The notes under the pieces are model-generated. The model was not told the DNA's origin. It worked only from the letters and a program-made list of their open reading frames with translations, and did no database searches. DNA of 49,949 nucleotides. Source: an uncultured Eubacteriales bacterium (lineage in GTDB: Bacteria > Bacillota_A > Clostridia > Oscillospirales > Acutalibacteraceae). This document shows positions 1-8,647 of this stretch, one piece after another. The stretch lies in contig CAKSGI010000001.1 of the NCBI GenBank assembly GCA_934454005.1, positions 1 through 49,949 on the forward strand, given 5' to 3'. Every line of letters begins with the position of its first letter. Within the stretch, counting starts at the first letter, position 1. The position numbers and the translations under genes are program-made.

Positions 1-1110
1 GGTTGAGGTGACCGTTTGTTCGTTATTATTCCGTTGTTCCACCAAATTGGGTTTATCTTATAATTAAGAGTTTTGGTACTTATTCTTCCAAGTGGACCTT
101 TTACGTCTATGAACAATGTATAATTACCAGCAGGAGCAATCCAGTCTACACTTTTATCTGTACTAAAGTCTTTTATTACTCCCCATTTTTTCCAGTTATC
201 TGTCATCCAAACAAATTTGTATTGTAATCCTGAAGTAGTACCGGAAACATTTGCTGTTAATTTTATAGAGGAATTTTCTGGTTGAGGTGACCGTTTGTTC
301 GTTATTATTCCGTTGTTCCACCAAATTGGGTTTATCTTATAATTAAGAGTTTTGGTGTTTATTTTTCCGCTTGGATCTTTTACATCTACAAACAATGTAT
401 AATTATTAGCAGGTGCGTTCCAGTCTACACTTTTATTTGTACTAAAGTCTTTTATTACTCCCCATTTTTTCCAATTATCTGTCATCCAAACAAATTTGTA
501 TTGTAGTCCTGTCGTATTACCGGAGACATTTGCTGTTAAATTTATAGAGGAATTTTCTGGTTGAGGCGACTGCTTGTTCGCTGTTATTCCGTTGTAGTTC
601 CAGTTTGAAGTTATATTAAGAGTTTTAGTGCTTATTCTTCCGCGAGAGTCTTTTGCATCCATGAATAATGTATAACTCCCAACAGGCGCATTCCAGAGTA
701 CATTATTAGCCGAATTAAAGTCTCTTATTACGCCCCACCTTTTCCAGTTATCTGCCATCCAAACAAATTTGTATTGTAATCCTGAAGTATTACCGGAAAC
801 ATTTGCTGTTAATTTTAAAGCGGATTTTCCTGGTTGAGGCGATACCCAGTTCGCTGTTATTCCTTTGTTCCACCAAATTGGGTCTATCTTGTAATCAAGA
901 GTTTTGGTGTTTATTTTTCCGCTTGGATCTTTTACATCTACAAACAATGTATAATTATCAGCAGGTGCATTCCAGTCTACACTTTTATTTGTACTAAAGT
1001 CTTTTATTACTCCCCATTTTTTCCAGTTATCTGTCATCCAAACAAATTTATATTGTAATTCTGAAGTAGTACCGGAAACATTTGCTGTTAATTTTATAGA
1101 GGAATTTTCT
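1..1110 (-). repeat. Tandem 93-codon protein repeats
   Basis: A ggttgagg motif recurs at 1, 280, 559, 832 and 1111, giving units of 279, 279, 273 and 279 bases (93, 93, 91 and 93 codons), all in frame. The units at 280-558 and 832-1110 are nearly identical over long stretches although they are not adjacent. The unit at 559-831 is the most divergent and is two codons shorter. This suggests duplication followed by exchange between units. Confidence 0.9.
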
Positions 1111-1244
1111 GGTTGAGGTGACTGCTTGCTCACTGTTATTCCGTTGTAATTCCAGTTGTTTGCCGCGTGAACATTTAGAGTAGGGCCGCTAACAATCAAA
1201 GTGAAAAAAAACGAAATTACTAAAATGCCTATAAATTTTTTCAT
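1..1244 (-). CDS. Secreted tandem-repeat protein (triple-tyrosine-like repeats), partial
   Basis: The gene begins at the ATG at 1244 and runs off the left edge, so the C-terminus is missing (at least 414 codons). A ribosome site (AAAGGA) lies about 10 bases before the ATG. The N-terminus is a clear signal peptide: MKK, a hydrophobic stretch, and probable cleavage after VHA near residue 27. The mature part consists of repeats of about 93 residues, each with an SPQP motif, a beta-rich block with YKFVWM and NWKKWGVI, and a block with YTLF-D-KD. This pattern resembles the extracellular triple-tyrosine/Y_Y_Y repeats of clostridial surface proteins; the family match is inferred by eye. No enzyme domain or cell-wall anchor is visible in the part present. 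It is transcribed divergently from the PH-domain pair. Likely secreted or surface-bound; a role in adhesion or wall binding is a guess. Confidence 0.8.
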   Translation of the reverse strand, partial: MKKFIGILVISFFFTLIVSGPTLNVHAANNWNYNGITVSKQSPQPENSSIKLTANVSGTTSELQYKFVWMTDNWKKWGVIKDFSTNKSVDWNAPADNYTLFVDVKDPSGKINTKTLDYKIDPIWWNKGITANWVSPQPGKSALKLTANVSGNTSGLQYKFVWMADNWKRWGVIRDFNSANNVLWNAPVGSYTLFMDAKDSRGRISTKTLNITSNWNYNGITANKQSPQPENSSINLTANVSGNTTGLQYKFVWMTDNWKKWGVIKDFSTNKSVDWNAPANNYTLFVDVKDPSGKINTKTLNYKINPIWWNNGIITNKRSPQPENSSIKLTANVSGTTSGLQYKFVWMTDNWKKWGVIKDFSTDKSVDWIAPAGNYTLFIDVKGPLGRISTKTLNYKINPIWWNNGIITNKRSPQ

Positions 1245-1289
1245 GTTTCTTATTCCTTTCATATATAATAGATAATTCTAACGGAATTT

Positions 1290-1319
1290 ATAGTAGCATA
1301 TTTAGGTGTATTTTGTCAA
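1290..1319 (-). promoter_or_regulatory. Promoter of the repeat-protein gene
   Basis: On the minus strand a perfect TTGACA (1314-1319) is followed after 18 bases by TACTAT (1290-1295), preceded by TGC, which makes an extended -10. It lies about 46 bases before the start codon. Confidence 0.7.
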
Positions 1320-1368
1320 TATAATTGTTATAATATAGAAAAAATAGAAAGTGTTGTGCAGGATAGAT

Positions 1369-1809
1369 ATGAATTTTGTTTCAAAGAAAAATATAATAGT
1401 TTTAAAAATAAGAATTAGTATAATATTTTCTATACTTTCGTTTTTAATTGGATTTGTTGGAATATTTAACAGAATTTTAACTTATATTTTATTTGTGCTC
1501 ATCATTATTTTGTATATATTTTTAATTGCATACTATTCACCAGAAAATTATAAAAGTAAATCTTACAGTATATCAAATGATTTAATAATAATAAATTGGG
1601 GAGTTTTTTTTCGCAAATCAGTTTCCATAAGTTTAAGAAAGTTGCAATTTATTGAACTTATACAAACGCCTGTGCAAAAATATTTTTCTTTATGTTCGAT
1701 AGTTTTTTACACATCGGGCTCTAAGGCAACTCTTTCTAATATAGACGTTCCTATAGGAAACAAAATTGAAGATATATTTATAAGGAAGATTAATAATGAA
1801 ATATTATAA
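1369..1809 (+). CDS. YdbS-like PH-domain membrane protein
   Basis: 146 residues from the ATG at 1369, which has AGGA five bases upstream; a GTG at 1351 is in frame but has no ribosome site. The N-terminal third has two close hydrophobic membrane segments (about residues 12-32 and 38-56). The rest resembles the bacterial PH domain (bPH2, YdbS type), with the typical start 'YSISNDLIIINWGVFF' and 'VSISLRKLQFIELIQTP'. It overlaps the next gene by 14 bases, the same small-plus-large layout as Bacillus ydbS-ydbT. From memory, in B. subtilis that pair is in the SigW envelope-stress regulon and protects against some bacteriocins. A similar role here is inference. Confidence 0.75.
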   Translation: MNFVSKKNIIVLKIRISIIFSILSFLIGFVGIFNRILTYILFVLIIILYIFLIAYYSPENYKSKSYSISNDLIIINWGVFFRKSVSISLRKLQFIELIQTPVQKYFSLCSIVFYTSGSKATLSNIDVPIGNKIEDIFIRKINNEIL

Positions 1810-3259
1810 ACCTCATCCTTTTACTATTTTTGAATACTTATACAAATTCTCGTTTTTATTTATAATTCCATTACTACAACAACTATTAATAAAATCCAGA
1901 ACTTTAACAGAAATAGTAAATACATTTGGATTAAATATTATTGTGATTTTTTTAATTATAGCATTTTCTGTAAGAGAATATAGTTCTTTGGGATATTGCA
2001 GTTCAAAATATCATTTTTATTTTGCTAAGGGTGTATTTATAAAACGGAGATTAACTATTCCATATAAGAGTATACATTCGGTTACTATTGTAAAACACGT
2101 TATACCTTCTTTAATAGGATCTGTAGCATTGAAGTTTAATACGCCAGCCAAAAAATCTAAGAAATTTGATATTAAAATTAATTTATCTGAAAAAAACTTG
2201 AAAATGACTTTAAAATCTATGTTTCCTGGAGCATCAGGTAAGGCCGTATATCGAGCAAATACATTTAAAGTATTTTTAATGTCAGCCTTTTGGTCGAATT
2301 CTGCCACAGGCCTTTTGATTCTTTCACCGTTTATAAATAAGCTAGGGTATTTAATCGGAGAACAAGCGAAAGAAAAGCTGTATTCTACTGTAAATTTGAG
2401 TACACAATTAGTTGCATTTGGTGTGCCACCTATAGCTGCTACTTTGGCTTATATTTTGTTGGTTGGCTGGGTAATCGCTTTTTTGACTCAGTTTTTTAAA
2501 TATGCCGGATTTCGTGTTTTTAAAGCCCAAAATACATTATTAATAAATAGAGGTCTAATTAGCACATATAGTAGGATTATAGATCTAAATGATATAAACG
2601 CAATATCAATAAAACAAAGTTTACTAATGAAATTGCTGGGATTGAAGAGTATATATATAAATGCAGTTGGAAACAGCAAAGAAAAAGGAGAAAAAAACAT
2701 GCTAATAGCATATGATTCTCCTAACGCTTTAAAAAAATCATTATATAACATAATTCCTAATAATATTTTTAGAAATTTAAGTAGTAATTCAAATCATGAA
2801 AAAAGTTTAGCCCAAATTTTCCCTGACAAAAAATCTTTTAAGAGTTTTATATTTGTTCCGTGTATTTTGTTTTTTACTTTGTTAGTGGTGTCATTTTTAA
2901 TATATAGGCTAAAATTTTATGAACAGTTTATTTTGTTATTTTTTATATTTACAAGTCCTATTCTTTTATGGTGGATATTATTTAGAATGTTTGCTTATAA
3001 ACACTCTAGCATAATTTTATATTCAGATACTATTGTGGCTAGTGGATATAACAGTTTGACATTAGTTTCAGGGAATATATGTTTAAATAAAATTCAGTCT
3101 ATAGAGATAAGACAAAATATATTACAAAAAATTTCCAAAAGGGCTAATTTAAAGATATATATTCTCTCAGAACAACGAGACTCATTTATAATAAAACATT
3201 TAAATTTGTTTGAAGTTGAAAAAGTTGTTGAAAAAGTTAATATTTTATCTAATAAATAA
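1796..3259 (+). CDS. YdbT-like membrane protein with several PH domains
   Basis: 487 residues, close to Bacillus YdbT. Pairs of membrane segments (about residues 15-60, 160-240 and 350-400) alternate with soluble beta-rich blocks that look like bPH2 domains: after residue 60 (FAKGVFIKRRLTIPYKSIHSV), after 245 (NTLLINRGLISTYSRIIDLNDI) and after 405 (DTIVASGYNSLTLVSGNICL). All share the pattern of a beta hairpin followed by 'I.L..I..I'. The ribosome site (AGGAAG) and start lie within the end of the upstream gene, so the two are translationally coupled. They probably form one envelope complex; the biochemical function of this family is not well defined. Confidence 0.75.
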   Translation: MKYYKPHPFTIFEYLYKFSFLFIIPLLQQLLIKSRTLTEIVNTFGLNIIVIFLIIAFSVREYSSLGYCSSKYHFYFAKGVFIKRRLTIPYKSIHSVTIVKHVIPSLIGSVALKFNTPAKKSKKFDIKINLSEKNLKMTLKSMFPGASGKAVYRANTFKVFLMSAFWSNSATGLLILSPFINKLGYLIGEQAKEKLYSTVNLSTQLVAFGVPPIAATLAYILLVGWVIAFLTQFFKYAGFRVFKAQNTLLINRGLISTYSRIIDLNDINAISIKQSLLMKLLGLKSIYINAVGNSKEKGEKNMLIAYDSPNALKKSLYNIIPNNIFRNLSSNSNHEKSLAQIFPDKKSFKSFIFVPCILFFTLLVVSFLIYRLKFYEQFILLFFIFTSPILLWWILFRMFAYKHSSIILYSDTIVASGYNSLTLVSGNICLNKIQSIEIRQNILQKISKRANLKIYILSEQRDSFIIKHLNLFEVEKVVEKVNILSNK

Positions 3260-3296
3260 ATATATTGTTTTATATTTTGATTAAATATATCTATCG

Positions 3297-3983
3297 TTAA
3301 ATCTCTTTTATAAGATTTAGTACTAACTCACACGATTTTTCAGCAGATATTTTAACAAATTTTTCATAGGCACATGCAGAGTCTTGATTGGCTCCATCAG
3401 AAATAGATCTTATAACAATAAATTTTACATCATTTATATAGCAAACTTGTCCTATACTTCCACCTTCCATTTCACAGGCAATGCCGTCAAATACTTCTTT
3501 TAAATATTTTTTTCTATCCATATTGTTTATGAACTGGTCTCCTGTTAATATAGTTCCTTTAGAGTACCTAAGATTCATTTTATTTAAAGAATTTATCGCT
3601 AGATTTATTAGATATTTTGAACATGGAATTTTTCTAATGTTTATTCCCGGGATTAAACCTATTGGATCTCCTATTGCAGATGTGTCTATGTCATGTTGTG
3701 CAACATTAGTGGCAATGGCTATATCAGAAATATGTAAGTTATTAGTCATAGATCCGGCTACACCTGTATTTATAATGTAATCTGGGGAAAATTCTAGTAT
3801 CATAGTTTGAGCGCATATAGCAGCATTAACTTTTCCTGGTCCACTTTGAGCAACAACACATTCCTTATCTTCTATCTTACCTTTAATGTATTTTATGTTG
3901 CTTTTAATAAATTCGCTTTTATTTTTCATTTTGTTTAATAAAGATTCAATTTCTACTGGCATTGCACCTATTATTCCGATCAT
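3297..3983 (-). CDS. mtnN: 5'-methylthioadenosine/S-adenosylhomocysteine nucleosidase
   Basis: 228 residues, the usual length for MTA/SAH nucleosidase. This cytosolic enzyme cleaves adenine from MTA and SAH, feeding methionine salvage and the S-ribosylhomocysteine branch. The N-terminus MIGIIGAMPVEIE carries the conserved Glu near position 11. Also visible are VNTGVAGS-type sequence (INTGVAGS), the substrate-binding CEMEGGSIGQVC and SISDGA with the catalytic Asp. GGAGGT sits just before the ATG. It stands alone, convergent with the YdbT gene 37 bases away and divergent from the PASTA pseudokinase. Confidence 0.95.
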   Translation of the reverse strand: MIGIIGAMPVEIESLLNKMKNKSEFIKSNIKYIKGKIEDKECVVAQSGPGKVNAAICAQTMILEFSPDYIINTGVAGSMTNNLHISDIAIATNVAQHDIDTSAIGDPIGLIPGINIRKIPCSKYLINLAINSLNKMNLRYSKGTILTGDQFINNMDRKKYLKEVFDGIACEMEGGSIGQVCYINDVKFIVIRSISDGANQDSACAYEKFVKISAEKSCELVLNLIKEI

Positions 3984-4026
3984 AATTTAACCTCCGAATC
4001 TGAATTTATTTTGTAGATATAGTAAT

Positions 4027-4056
4027 ATTCTAACATTAATAGAATTAATTGTTCAA
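4027..4056 (-). promoter_or_regulatory. Promoter of mtnN
   Basis: On the minus strand TTGAAC (4051-4056) is followed after 18 bases by TAGAAT (4027-4032), with TG one base before the -10. Confidence 0.55.
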
Positions 4057-4127
4057 GCCAAAAGTAAAAACATATTTAAGATTATCTATTTTTATGAAAG
4101 ATAACTTTGACGATTTGGCACAGTGAA

Positions 4128-4156
4128 TTGATTTTAATTGTGTTTTTTGATATACT
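4128..4156 (+). promoter_or_regulatory. Promoter of the PASTA pseudokinase gene
   Basis: TTGATT (4128-4133), a 17-base spacer, then TATACT (4151-4156). It lies 40 bases before the start codon, which has a GGGGGAG ribosome site. Confidence 0.65.
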
Positions 4157-4196
4157 TATTAAAGATGTTGTAAGACAAAGATTCGGGGGAGCTTGA

Positions 4197-5813
4197 ATGG
4201 AGAATTTTGATAACATATGTAAAGGTTGCATGAAGGATATAGATGGAAAGGAAATCTGTCCTTTTTGTGGTTATAAACAGAGTGAGGAGCAGGAGACTCC
4301 ATATTTAAAAAAGGGAGAAATTCTTGAACAACGATATTTAGTAGGAAAGGTTATTTGCACTAATAGCGAAGGGATAGGATATATTGCATATGATAATGTT
4401 TTGAAATCTCCCGTTTATATAAAAGAATTTTTTCCAGAAAGCTTGTGTTATAGAGCCTCAAACGGTTGCGAGGTAACAGTTAAAAGTGGATTTGAAAATC
4501 AATTTAAAACATGTATGAACAGTTTTTTAACATATTTAAGAGCGGTTGCTAGACTTAGAACTCTTTCTGCGCTTATTCCAGTTTATAATATATTTACAGA
4601 AAATCTAACTGCATATGCGGTTTATGAATGGGTAGAAGGAACTAAATTTACCGATTTTTTGAAAAAGAATGATAATTATATTAGTTGGGATGTTGCTAGA
4701 ACATTGTTTATGCCGCTTCTTTCTTCGTTGAGTGAGATGAACTCTGTTGGGATACAGCATTTGGGAGTGTGTCCGGAAAATATTATAGTTACCAAAGAAA
4801 GTAAACTTAAATTGTTAGGATTTTCTATACCAGAAACGCGTAAAGTTGGTGCACCTATTCCTCCAACATTATATGATGGGTTTTCAGCTATTGAACAATA
4901 TATTCCAAATTATCAAACTAATGAATCTACAGACGTATATTCCTTTGCTGCAACTTTATTTTTTTCTTTAACAGGTTCTGCGCCACAGAAATCATTAAAG
5001 AGAAGAACAGATGACAGAATATTTATTCCAACACATTTGCTAAAAGAGATACCTAGAAATATTATTTCTGCCTTGGCAAATGCTCTTCAGGTTTTTCCAG
5101 AGGATAGAATTCAAACCTTCGAAAAACTAAGAGAGGAACTCTCGACATCTAGATTAATTGTTAATAATAATGAGATATATAATACTAGAAGTAATATTGA
5201 GGAAAAAACAAAAGAGGCTCCTAAAAAATCGTACTTAATATTTGTGATTATTTCTGGTATAATTTCTATTATATTATTGGCAGGTATAGGCTTATTTTGG
5301 TTATTAGGGAGCAATTTAAATAATAAATTTTCACAGGATCAAAATCATTTGGAATCACAGTTTTCACAACCGAGTACATCATCATTGTTACCATCACAAA
5401 CAAAGGTGCAGGTTCCAGATCTTGTAGGTAAAGATTATAAAACAATAAAATCAAAACCTAGTTCTGAGTATCAAGTACTGCTGTCATCTGAAGAGTTTAG
5501 CGAAAGTGTTAACGAAGGAATAATAATATCACAAGTACCTGGGGCATCAGAGCAGATGGATCAAGGGTCTGCAATACTTGTAACGGTGAGCAAAGGTAAA
5601 AAAATGAGAAAATTACCTGAAATAACTGGTTTAACAATTTCAGATGCTTCGCAAAGGGTTACTTCAGCAGGTTTTGTACCTATTCAAAAACAAGAATATA
5701 GTGATACGGTTCCTTCAGGGTCTGTAATAGGCTATGACGGGCATAATGCGGAGGACATGGCTGAATATGGAAGTGAAATTTCAATATTAGTAAGCAAGGG
5801 AAAACAAGCATAA
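4197..5813 (+). CDS. Zinc-ribbon PASTA transmembrane pseudokinase
   Basis: 538 residues. The order is: a zinc ribbon with Cys 8, 11, 21 and 24; a Ser/Thr-kinase-like domain (about 45-315); a poly-basic junction and a membrane helix (about 346-370); then two extracellular PASTA domains (about 404-468 and 470-537). The ATP-anchoring Lys is kept (YIKEFF, K76). However, the catalytic loop reads HLGVCPEN at 188-195 instead of HRDLKPEN, so the catalytic Asp and Lys are gone, and the DFG metal site reads GFS (208-210). The glycine loop is also poor. This points to a catalytically dead relative of PrkC/PknB that may sense muropeptides or lipid II outside and act as a scaffold inside. No phosphatase partner is adjacent. 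It has its own promoter and ends at a hairpin terminator. Confidence 0.85.
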   Translation: MENFDNICKGCMKDIDGKEICPFCGYKQSEEQETPYLKKGEILEQRYLVGKVICTNSEGIGYIAYDNVLKSPVYIKEFFPESLCYRASNGCEVTVKSGFENQFKTCMNSFLTYLRAVARLRTLSALIPVYNIFTENLTAYAVYEWVEGTKFTDFLKKNDNYISWDVARTLFMPLLSSLSEMNSVGIQHLGVCPENIIVTKESKLKLLGFSIPETRKVGAPIPPTLYDGFSAIEQYIPNYQTNESTDVYSFAATLFFSLTGSAPQKSLKRRTDDRIFIPTHLLKEIPRNIISALANALQVFPEDRIQTFEKLREELSTSRLIVNNNEIYNTRSNIEEKTKEAPKKSYLIFVIISGIISIILLAGIGLFWLLGSNLNNKFSQDQNHLESQFSQPSTSSLLPSQTKVQVPDLVGKDYKTIKSKPSSEYQVLLSSEEFSESVNEGIIISQVPGASEQMDQGSAILVTVSKGKKMRKLPEITGLTISDASQRVTSAGFVPIQKQEYSDTVPSGSVIGYDGHNAEDMAEYGSEISILVSKGKQA

Positions 5814-5840
5814 ACTTATTAAATATTTAATTAGATAGTA

Positions 5841-5867
5841 ATAGCCTCCGATTTTAACGGAGGCTAT
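5841..5867. terminator. Bidirectional hairpin terminator
   Basis: A perfect 10-base stem (5841-5850 with 5858-5867) and a 7-base loop, between the convergent pseudokinase and XRE genes. The T-run is weak on both sides. Confidence 0.7.
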
Positions 5868-5883
5868 AATTAATAATTATTTA

Positions 5884-6579
5884 TTATTTTTTAATTCCCA
5901 TTCGAGTTTCAGTATTTTGAATTAAGGTATAAAGTGAGGATGCAATTAACGGATAATCTTCAGAAATTATTTCAGGAGTAATTTCAACTTTGTTGTTTTT
6001 ATTAATTCCTTTCAGGTTAAAAACATTTTCACCGGAACAAATGCAAGTTATATTTTCTTCTGCGATATTCATTGCGGCCGAAGACATTCCTCTGGAAATA
6101 TTTTTAGGAACAGCAAAAAGTCCTTGAGGATTTTTTGAATTATTAGAATATATAAGTCTAAACATTTTATAAACAGAAAGCATTAAATATGAAGATACCT
6201 CGATTACGAGATCTTTATTATTTATTTTTTTCAGGAGATCGAAAATAACGATTAATGAATTGGATATGAGTTTTTTATTTAGTGTAGGTAATAAACTACC
6301 TTTAAATGCATTTTCTTTTTCGTTTGGATTGTTTTCTGGAATGTCTTCTACTTTTATTGTAATTCCAGATCTATCTGGAGTTTTTCCAAGAATATAATCA
6401 CAAGAGACGTCATAATAATCAGCGCATCTAACAACAAAATCTAGACCACATTCCCTTATACCTTTTTCATAGTGCGAGAGAAGTGCCTGCGATATTTGTA
6501 AATCCATTGCTGCTTGTTTTTGGCTTAACTTTCTTTCTTTTCTTAGCAAAGTAATAATTCTAGGAAAATCGTTGTTCAT
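5884..6579 (-). CDS. XRE-family transcriptional regulator
   Basis: 231 residues from the ATG at 6579, which has GGAGG eight bases upstream; an in-frame start nine codons earlier lacks one. Residues about 5-62 form a Cro/C1-type helix-turn-helix (LSQKQAAMDLQISQALLSHY, then CADYYDVSCDYILGK). The remaining 165 residues are mostly helical, with no known ligand domain. It is convergent with the pseudokinase gene and divergent from the phosphatase gene. Its target is unknown; autoregulation at 6615-6643 is possible. Confidence 0.85.
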   Translation of the reverse strand: MNNDFPRIITLLRKERKLSQKQAAMDLQISQALLSHYEKGIRECGLDFVVRCADYYDVSCDYILGKTPDRSGITIKVEDIPENNPNEKENAFKGSLLPTLNKKLISNSLIVIFDLLKKINNKDLVIEVSSYLMLSVYKMFRLIYSNNSKNPQGLFAVPKNISRGMSSAAMNIAEENITCICSGENVFNLKGINKNNKVEITPEIISEDYPLIASSLYTLIQNTETRMGIKK

Positions 6580-6614
6580 GGGTTGTACCTCCGACAAAAT
6601 ATACAATATGTAAT

Positions 6615-6643
6615 AGTATATAATATTCTAAACTTTTTGTAAA
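6615..6643 (-). promoter_or_regulatory. Promoter of the XRE gene
   Basis: On the minus strand TTTACA (6638-6643), a 17-base spacer, then TATACT (6615-6620), about 36 bases before the start codon. Confidence 0.6.
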
Positions 6644-6699
6644 GCTCTTATATTTAGACAAATTATGATTATAAATTATATTATAGGGAGAGATCATCA

Positions 6700-7401
6700 T
6701 TGAAATCATATCAAATTCATTTAATTAGACATGCGCAAACACAAGCAAATTTAAAAGGGCAGTATATAGGGGTAACAGATGTTTCGCTATCTCAAAGTGG
6801 GATAGAGGCTTTAAAAAACTTGAATAAAAGATATAAGTATCCAAATGCATCATTATTTTTTACAAGCCCTTTAAAACGTTGTATACAAACCTTAGATATA
6901 ATTTATCCAGGGGTTACACCAGTTAAAGTAGATGGACTGAAGGAGTGTAATTTTGGTGATTGGGAATATAAAACCGCAGATGAGCTCGCAAATGATATAG
7001 CGTTTAAGAATTGGTTAAATGATTCTCAAAATATATCACCGCCTAACGGTGAAAGCGGAATGATATTTACGCATAGAATTTGCAAGGCTTTTGAAAATTT
7101 AGTTTTAAGTATGATGAAATCAGGTAAAACTCAGGCGGTAGTTGTAACACATGGTGGAGTTATAATGACTCTTCTTGCAGCTTATGGATTACCTAAAGCT
7201 AGTCCTTTTGATTGGATTGTTGAACCAGGTCACGGATATTCTTTAAGAATTATTCCCGGACTTTGGATGAGGGATATGGTTTGTGAAGTTTATGACAAAA
7301 TTCCGTCTAATTTTAATGATAATAAAAACAGTGAGGAAATAATAAATATTGCAAGGGAGGCAGCTAATAGAGCATATGGCAAAAACTATGATAAAGATTA
7401 A
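6700..7401 (+). CDS. Histidine phosphatase family protein (phosphoglycerate mutase-like)
   Basis: 233 residues, starting at a TTG at 6700 behind an AGGGAG site; no ATG or GTG is available nearby. The RHAQTQAN phosphohistidine motif (about 10-17), a CNFGDWEYKT block and the second-His motif VVTHGG (about 148-153) are all present, so the enzyme should be active. Family members include alpha-ribazole phosphatase (CobC), cofactor-dependent phosphoglycerate mutase and broad-range phosphatases; the substrate cannot be told apart here. No cobalamin genes are nearby. The last ~40 residues are a polar tail. It is 27 bases upstream of leuB and probably co-transcribed with it. Confidence 0.85.
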   Translation: MKSYQIHLIRHAQTQANLKGQYIGVTDVSLSQSGIEALKNLNKRYKYPNASLFFTSPLKRCIQTLDIIYPGVTPVKVDGLKECNFGDWEYKTADELANDIAFKNWLNDSQNISPPNGESGMIFTHRICKAFENLVLSMMKSGKTQAVVVTHGGVIMTLLAAYGLPKASPFDWIVEPGHGYSLRIIPGLWMRDMVCEVYDKIPSNFNDNKNSEEIINIAREAANRAYGKNYDKD

Positions 7402-7428
7402 ACTATTATAATTTTTGAGGTGACTATT

Positions 7429-8499
7429 ATGAAAGAATACAAAATAGCTTTAGTAAAGGGTGATGGCATAGGACCAGAAATTATAAATGAATCTGTAAAA
7501 GTTTTAAATAAAATTTCTAAGAAATACAATTTTAAAATACTTTATGAAAATGTATGTTTAGGAGGTGAAGCTATTGATAAGTTTGGAGCTGCGCTTCCCG
7601 ATGAAACTATAACTAGATGTAAAAATTGTGATGCTATTTTACTAGGGGCTGTTGGGGGGCCTAAATGGGATAGTTTAACTGGAGTGAATAGACCAGAATC
7701 GGCCTTACTTGGGCTTAGAAAGGGGTTAAACCTTTTTGCTAATTTAAGGCCTGTTGTTGCTTATGAGTCTTTGTTATCTGTGTCACCTTTGAAAAAAGAA
7801 GTAATAGGTTCAGATCTTGATATTATGATTGTAAGAGAATTAACGGGAGGAATATATTTTGGAGATCACTCAACTATAGACGTAGAAGGGAAGACAGTTT
7901 CTTTTGATATAGAAAGATACTCTTCTAACGAAATAGAAAGAGTGGTTAGATTAGCGTTTGAGTTATCTAAAAAAAGGAATAAGAAGATTTGTAGTGTAGA
8001 TAAAGCGAATGTACTAGATACATCTAGGTTATGGAGAAAGATAGTTGAGAAGGTTTCAAGGGAATATCAAGATGTAAAGCTGGTTAATATGTATGTGGAT
8101 AATTGTGCTATGCAATTAATAAGAGATCCTAAACAATTTGATGTTATAGTTACGTCTAATATGTTTGGGGATATACTTTCGGATGAAGCTTCTATGATAA
8201 GTGGGTCTATTGGATTACTACCATCTGCAAGTCTAGGGGAATCAAAAATAGGGCTTTATGAACCTATTCATGGTTCTGCACCGGATATTGCAGGGCTTAA
8301 TATAGCTAATCCTATTGCTTCAATTTTATCAGTGTCTATGATGTTGAAATACTCTTTTAATGAAGATGAGGCTTCAGATAATATAGTAAATGCTGTAAAG
8401 TCAACATTAAATAATTATTGTACAAGAGATATAAAAACTGAAAATAAAAAAGAGATTTCTTGTTCTAGGATGGGAACGCTTATATGCAGTAATATATAA
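7429..8499 (+). CDS. leuB: 3-isopropylmalate dehydrogenase
   Basis: 356 residues, normal for LeuB. It oxidises and decarboxylates 3-isopropylmalate with NAD in leucine synthesis. The ATG at 7429 follows TGAGGTG; the in-frame GTG at 7420 overlaps that ribosome site. Seen are KGDGIGPEI at the N-terminus, the substrate-binding IVRELTGGIYFG, the metal-binding NMFGDILSDEASMI, and the NAD-binding EPIHGSAPDIAG. The leuA, leuC and leuD genes are not beside it, which is unusual. Isocitrate or tartrate dehydrogenase paralogs are alternatives, but the RELTGG and GSIGLLPSASLG motifs favour LeuB. Confidence 0.93.
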   Translation: MKEYKIALVKGDGIGPEIINESVKVLNKISKKYNFKILYENVCLGGEAIDKFGAALPDETITRCKNCDAILLGAVGGPKWDSLTGVNRPESALLGLRKGLNLFANLRPVVAYESLLSVSPLKKEVIGSDLDIMIVRELTGGIYFGDHSTIDVEGKTVSFDIERYSSNEIERVVRLAFELSKKRNKKICSVDKANVLDTSRLWRKIVEKVSREYQDVKLVNMYVDNCAMQLIRDPKQFDVIVTSNMFGDILSDEASMISGSIGLLPSASLGESKIGLYEPIHGSAPDIAGLNIANPIASILSVSMMLKYSFNEDEASDNIVNAVKSTLNNYCTRDIKTENKKEISCSRMGTLICSNI

Positions 8500-8518
8500 A
8501 GTGTGCAATTTATGAAAA

Positions 8519-8562
8519 GACTATATTATAATGCATTTGTGCATATAATATAGCCTTTTTAT
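8519..8562. terminator. Hairpin terminator after leuB
   Basis: A long AT-rich stem (8521-8535 with 8540-8553, one bulged A), a short loop and a T-run from 8556. It lies between convergent leuB and murC and may work both ways. Confidence 0.75.
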
Positions 8563-8647
8563 AACGAATTTATAAATTTTAGTACGAGAAAAAGAGGGTA
8601 AATTTATGTTAAAATTGATTGTAGTTGGGCATTTATAGACAATGATA

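Noticed and set aside
803..1058. Two plus-strand frames of 64 and 74 codons
   Set aside because: They are antisense shadows of the repeat-protein gene, whose minus-strand frame has a signal peptide and in-frame repeats.
1..1133. Regular repeats considered as a CRISPR or DNA satellite
   Set aside because: Periods of 273-279 bases are multiples of three and keep one open frame; CRISPR repeats and spacers are far shorter.
8606..8638. Tiny frame of 10 codons after a purine-rich stretch
   Set aside because: Too short to support as a gene; it lies just past the murC stop on the other strand with no repeat or conservation signal.
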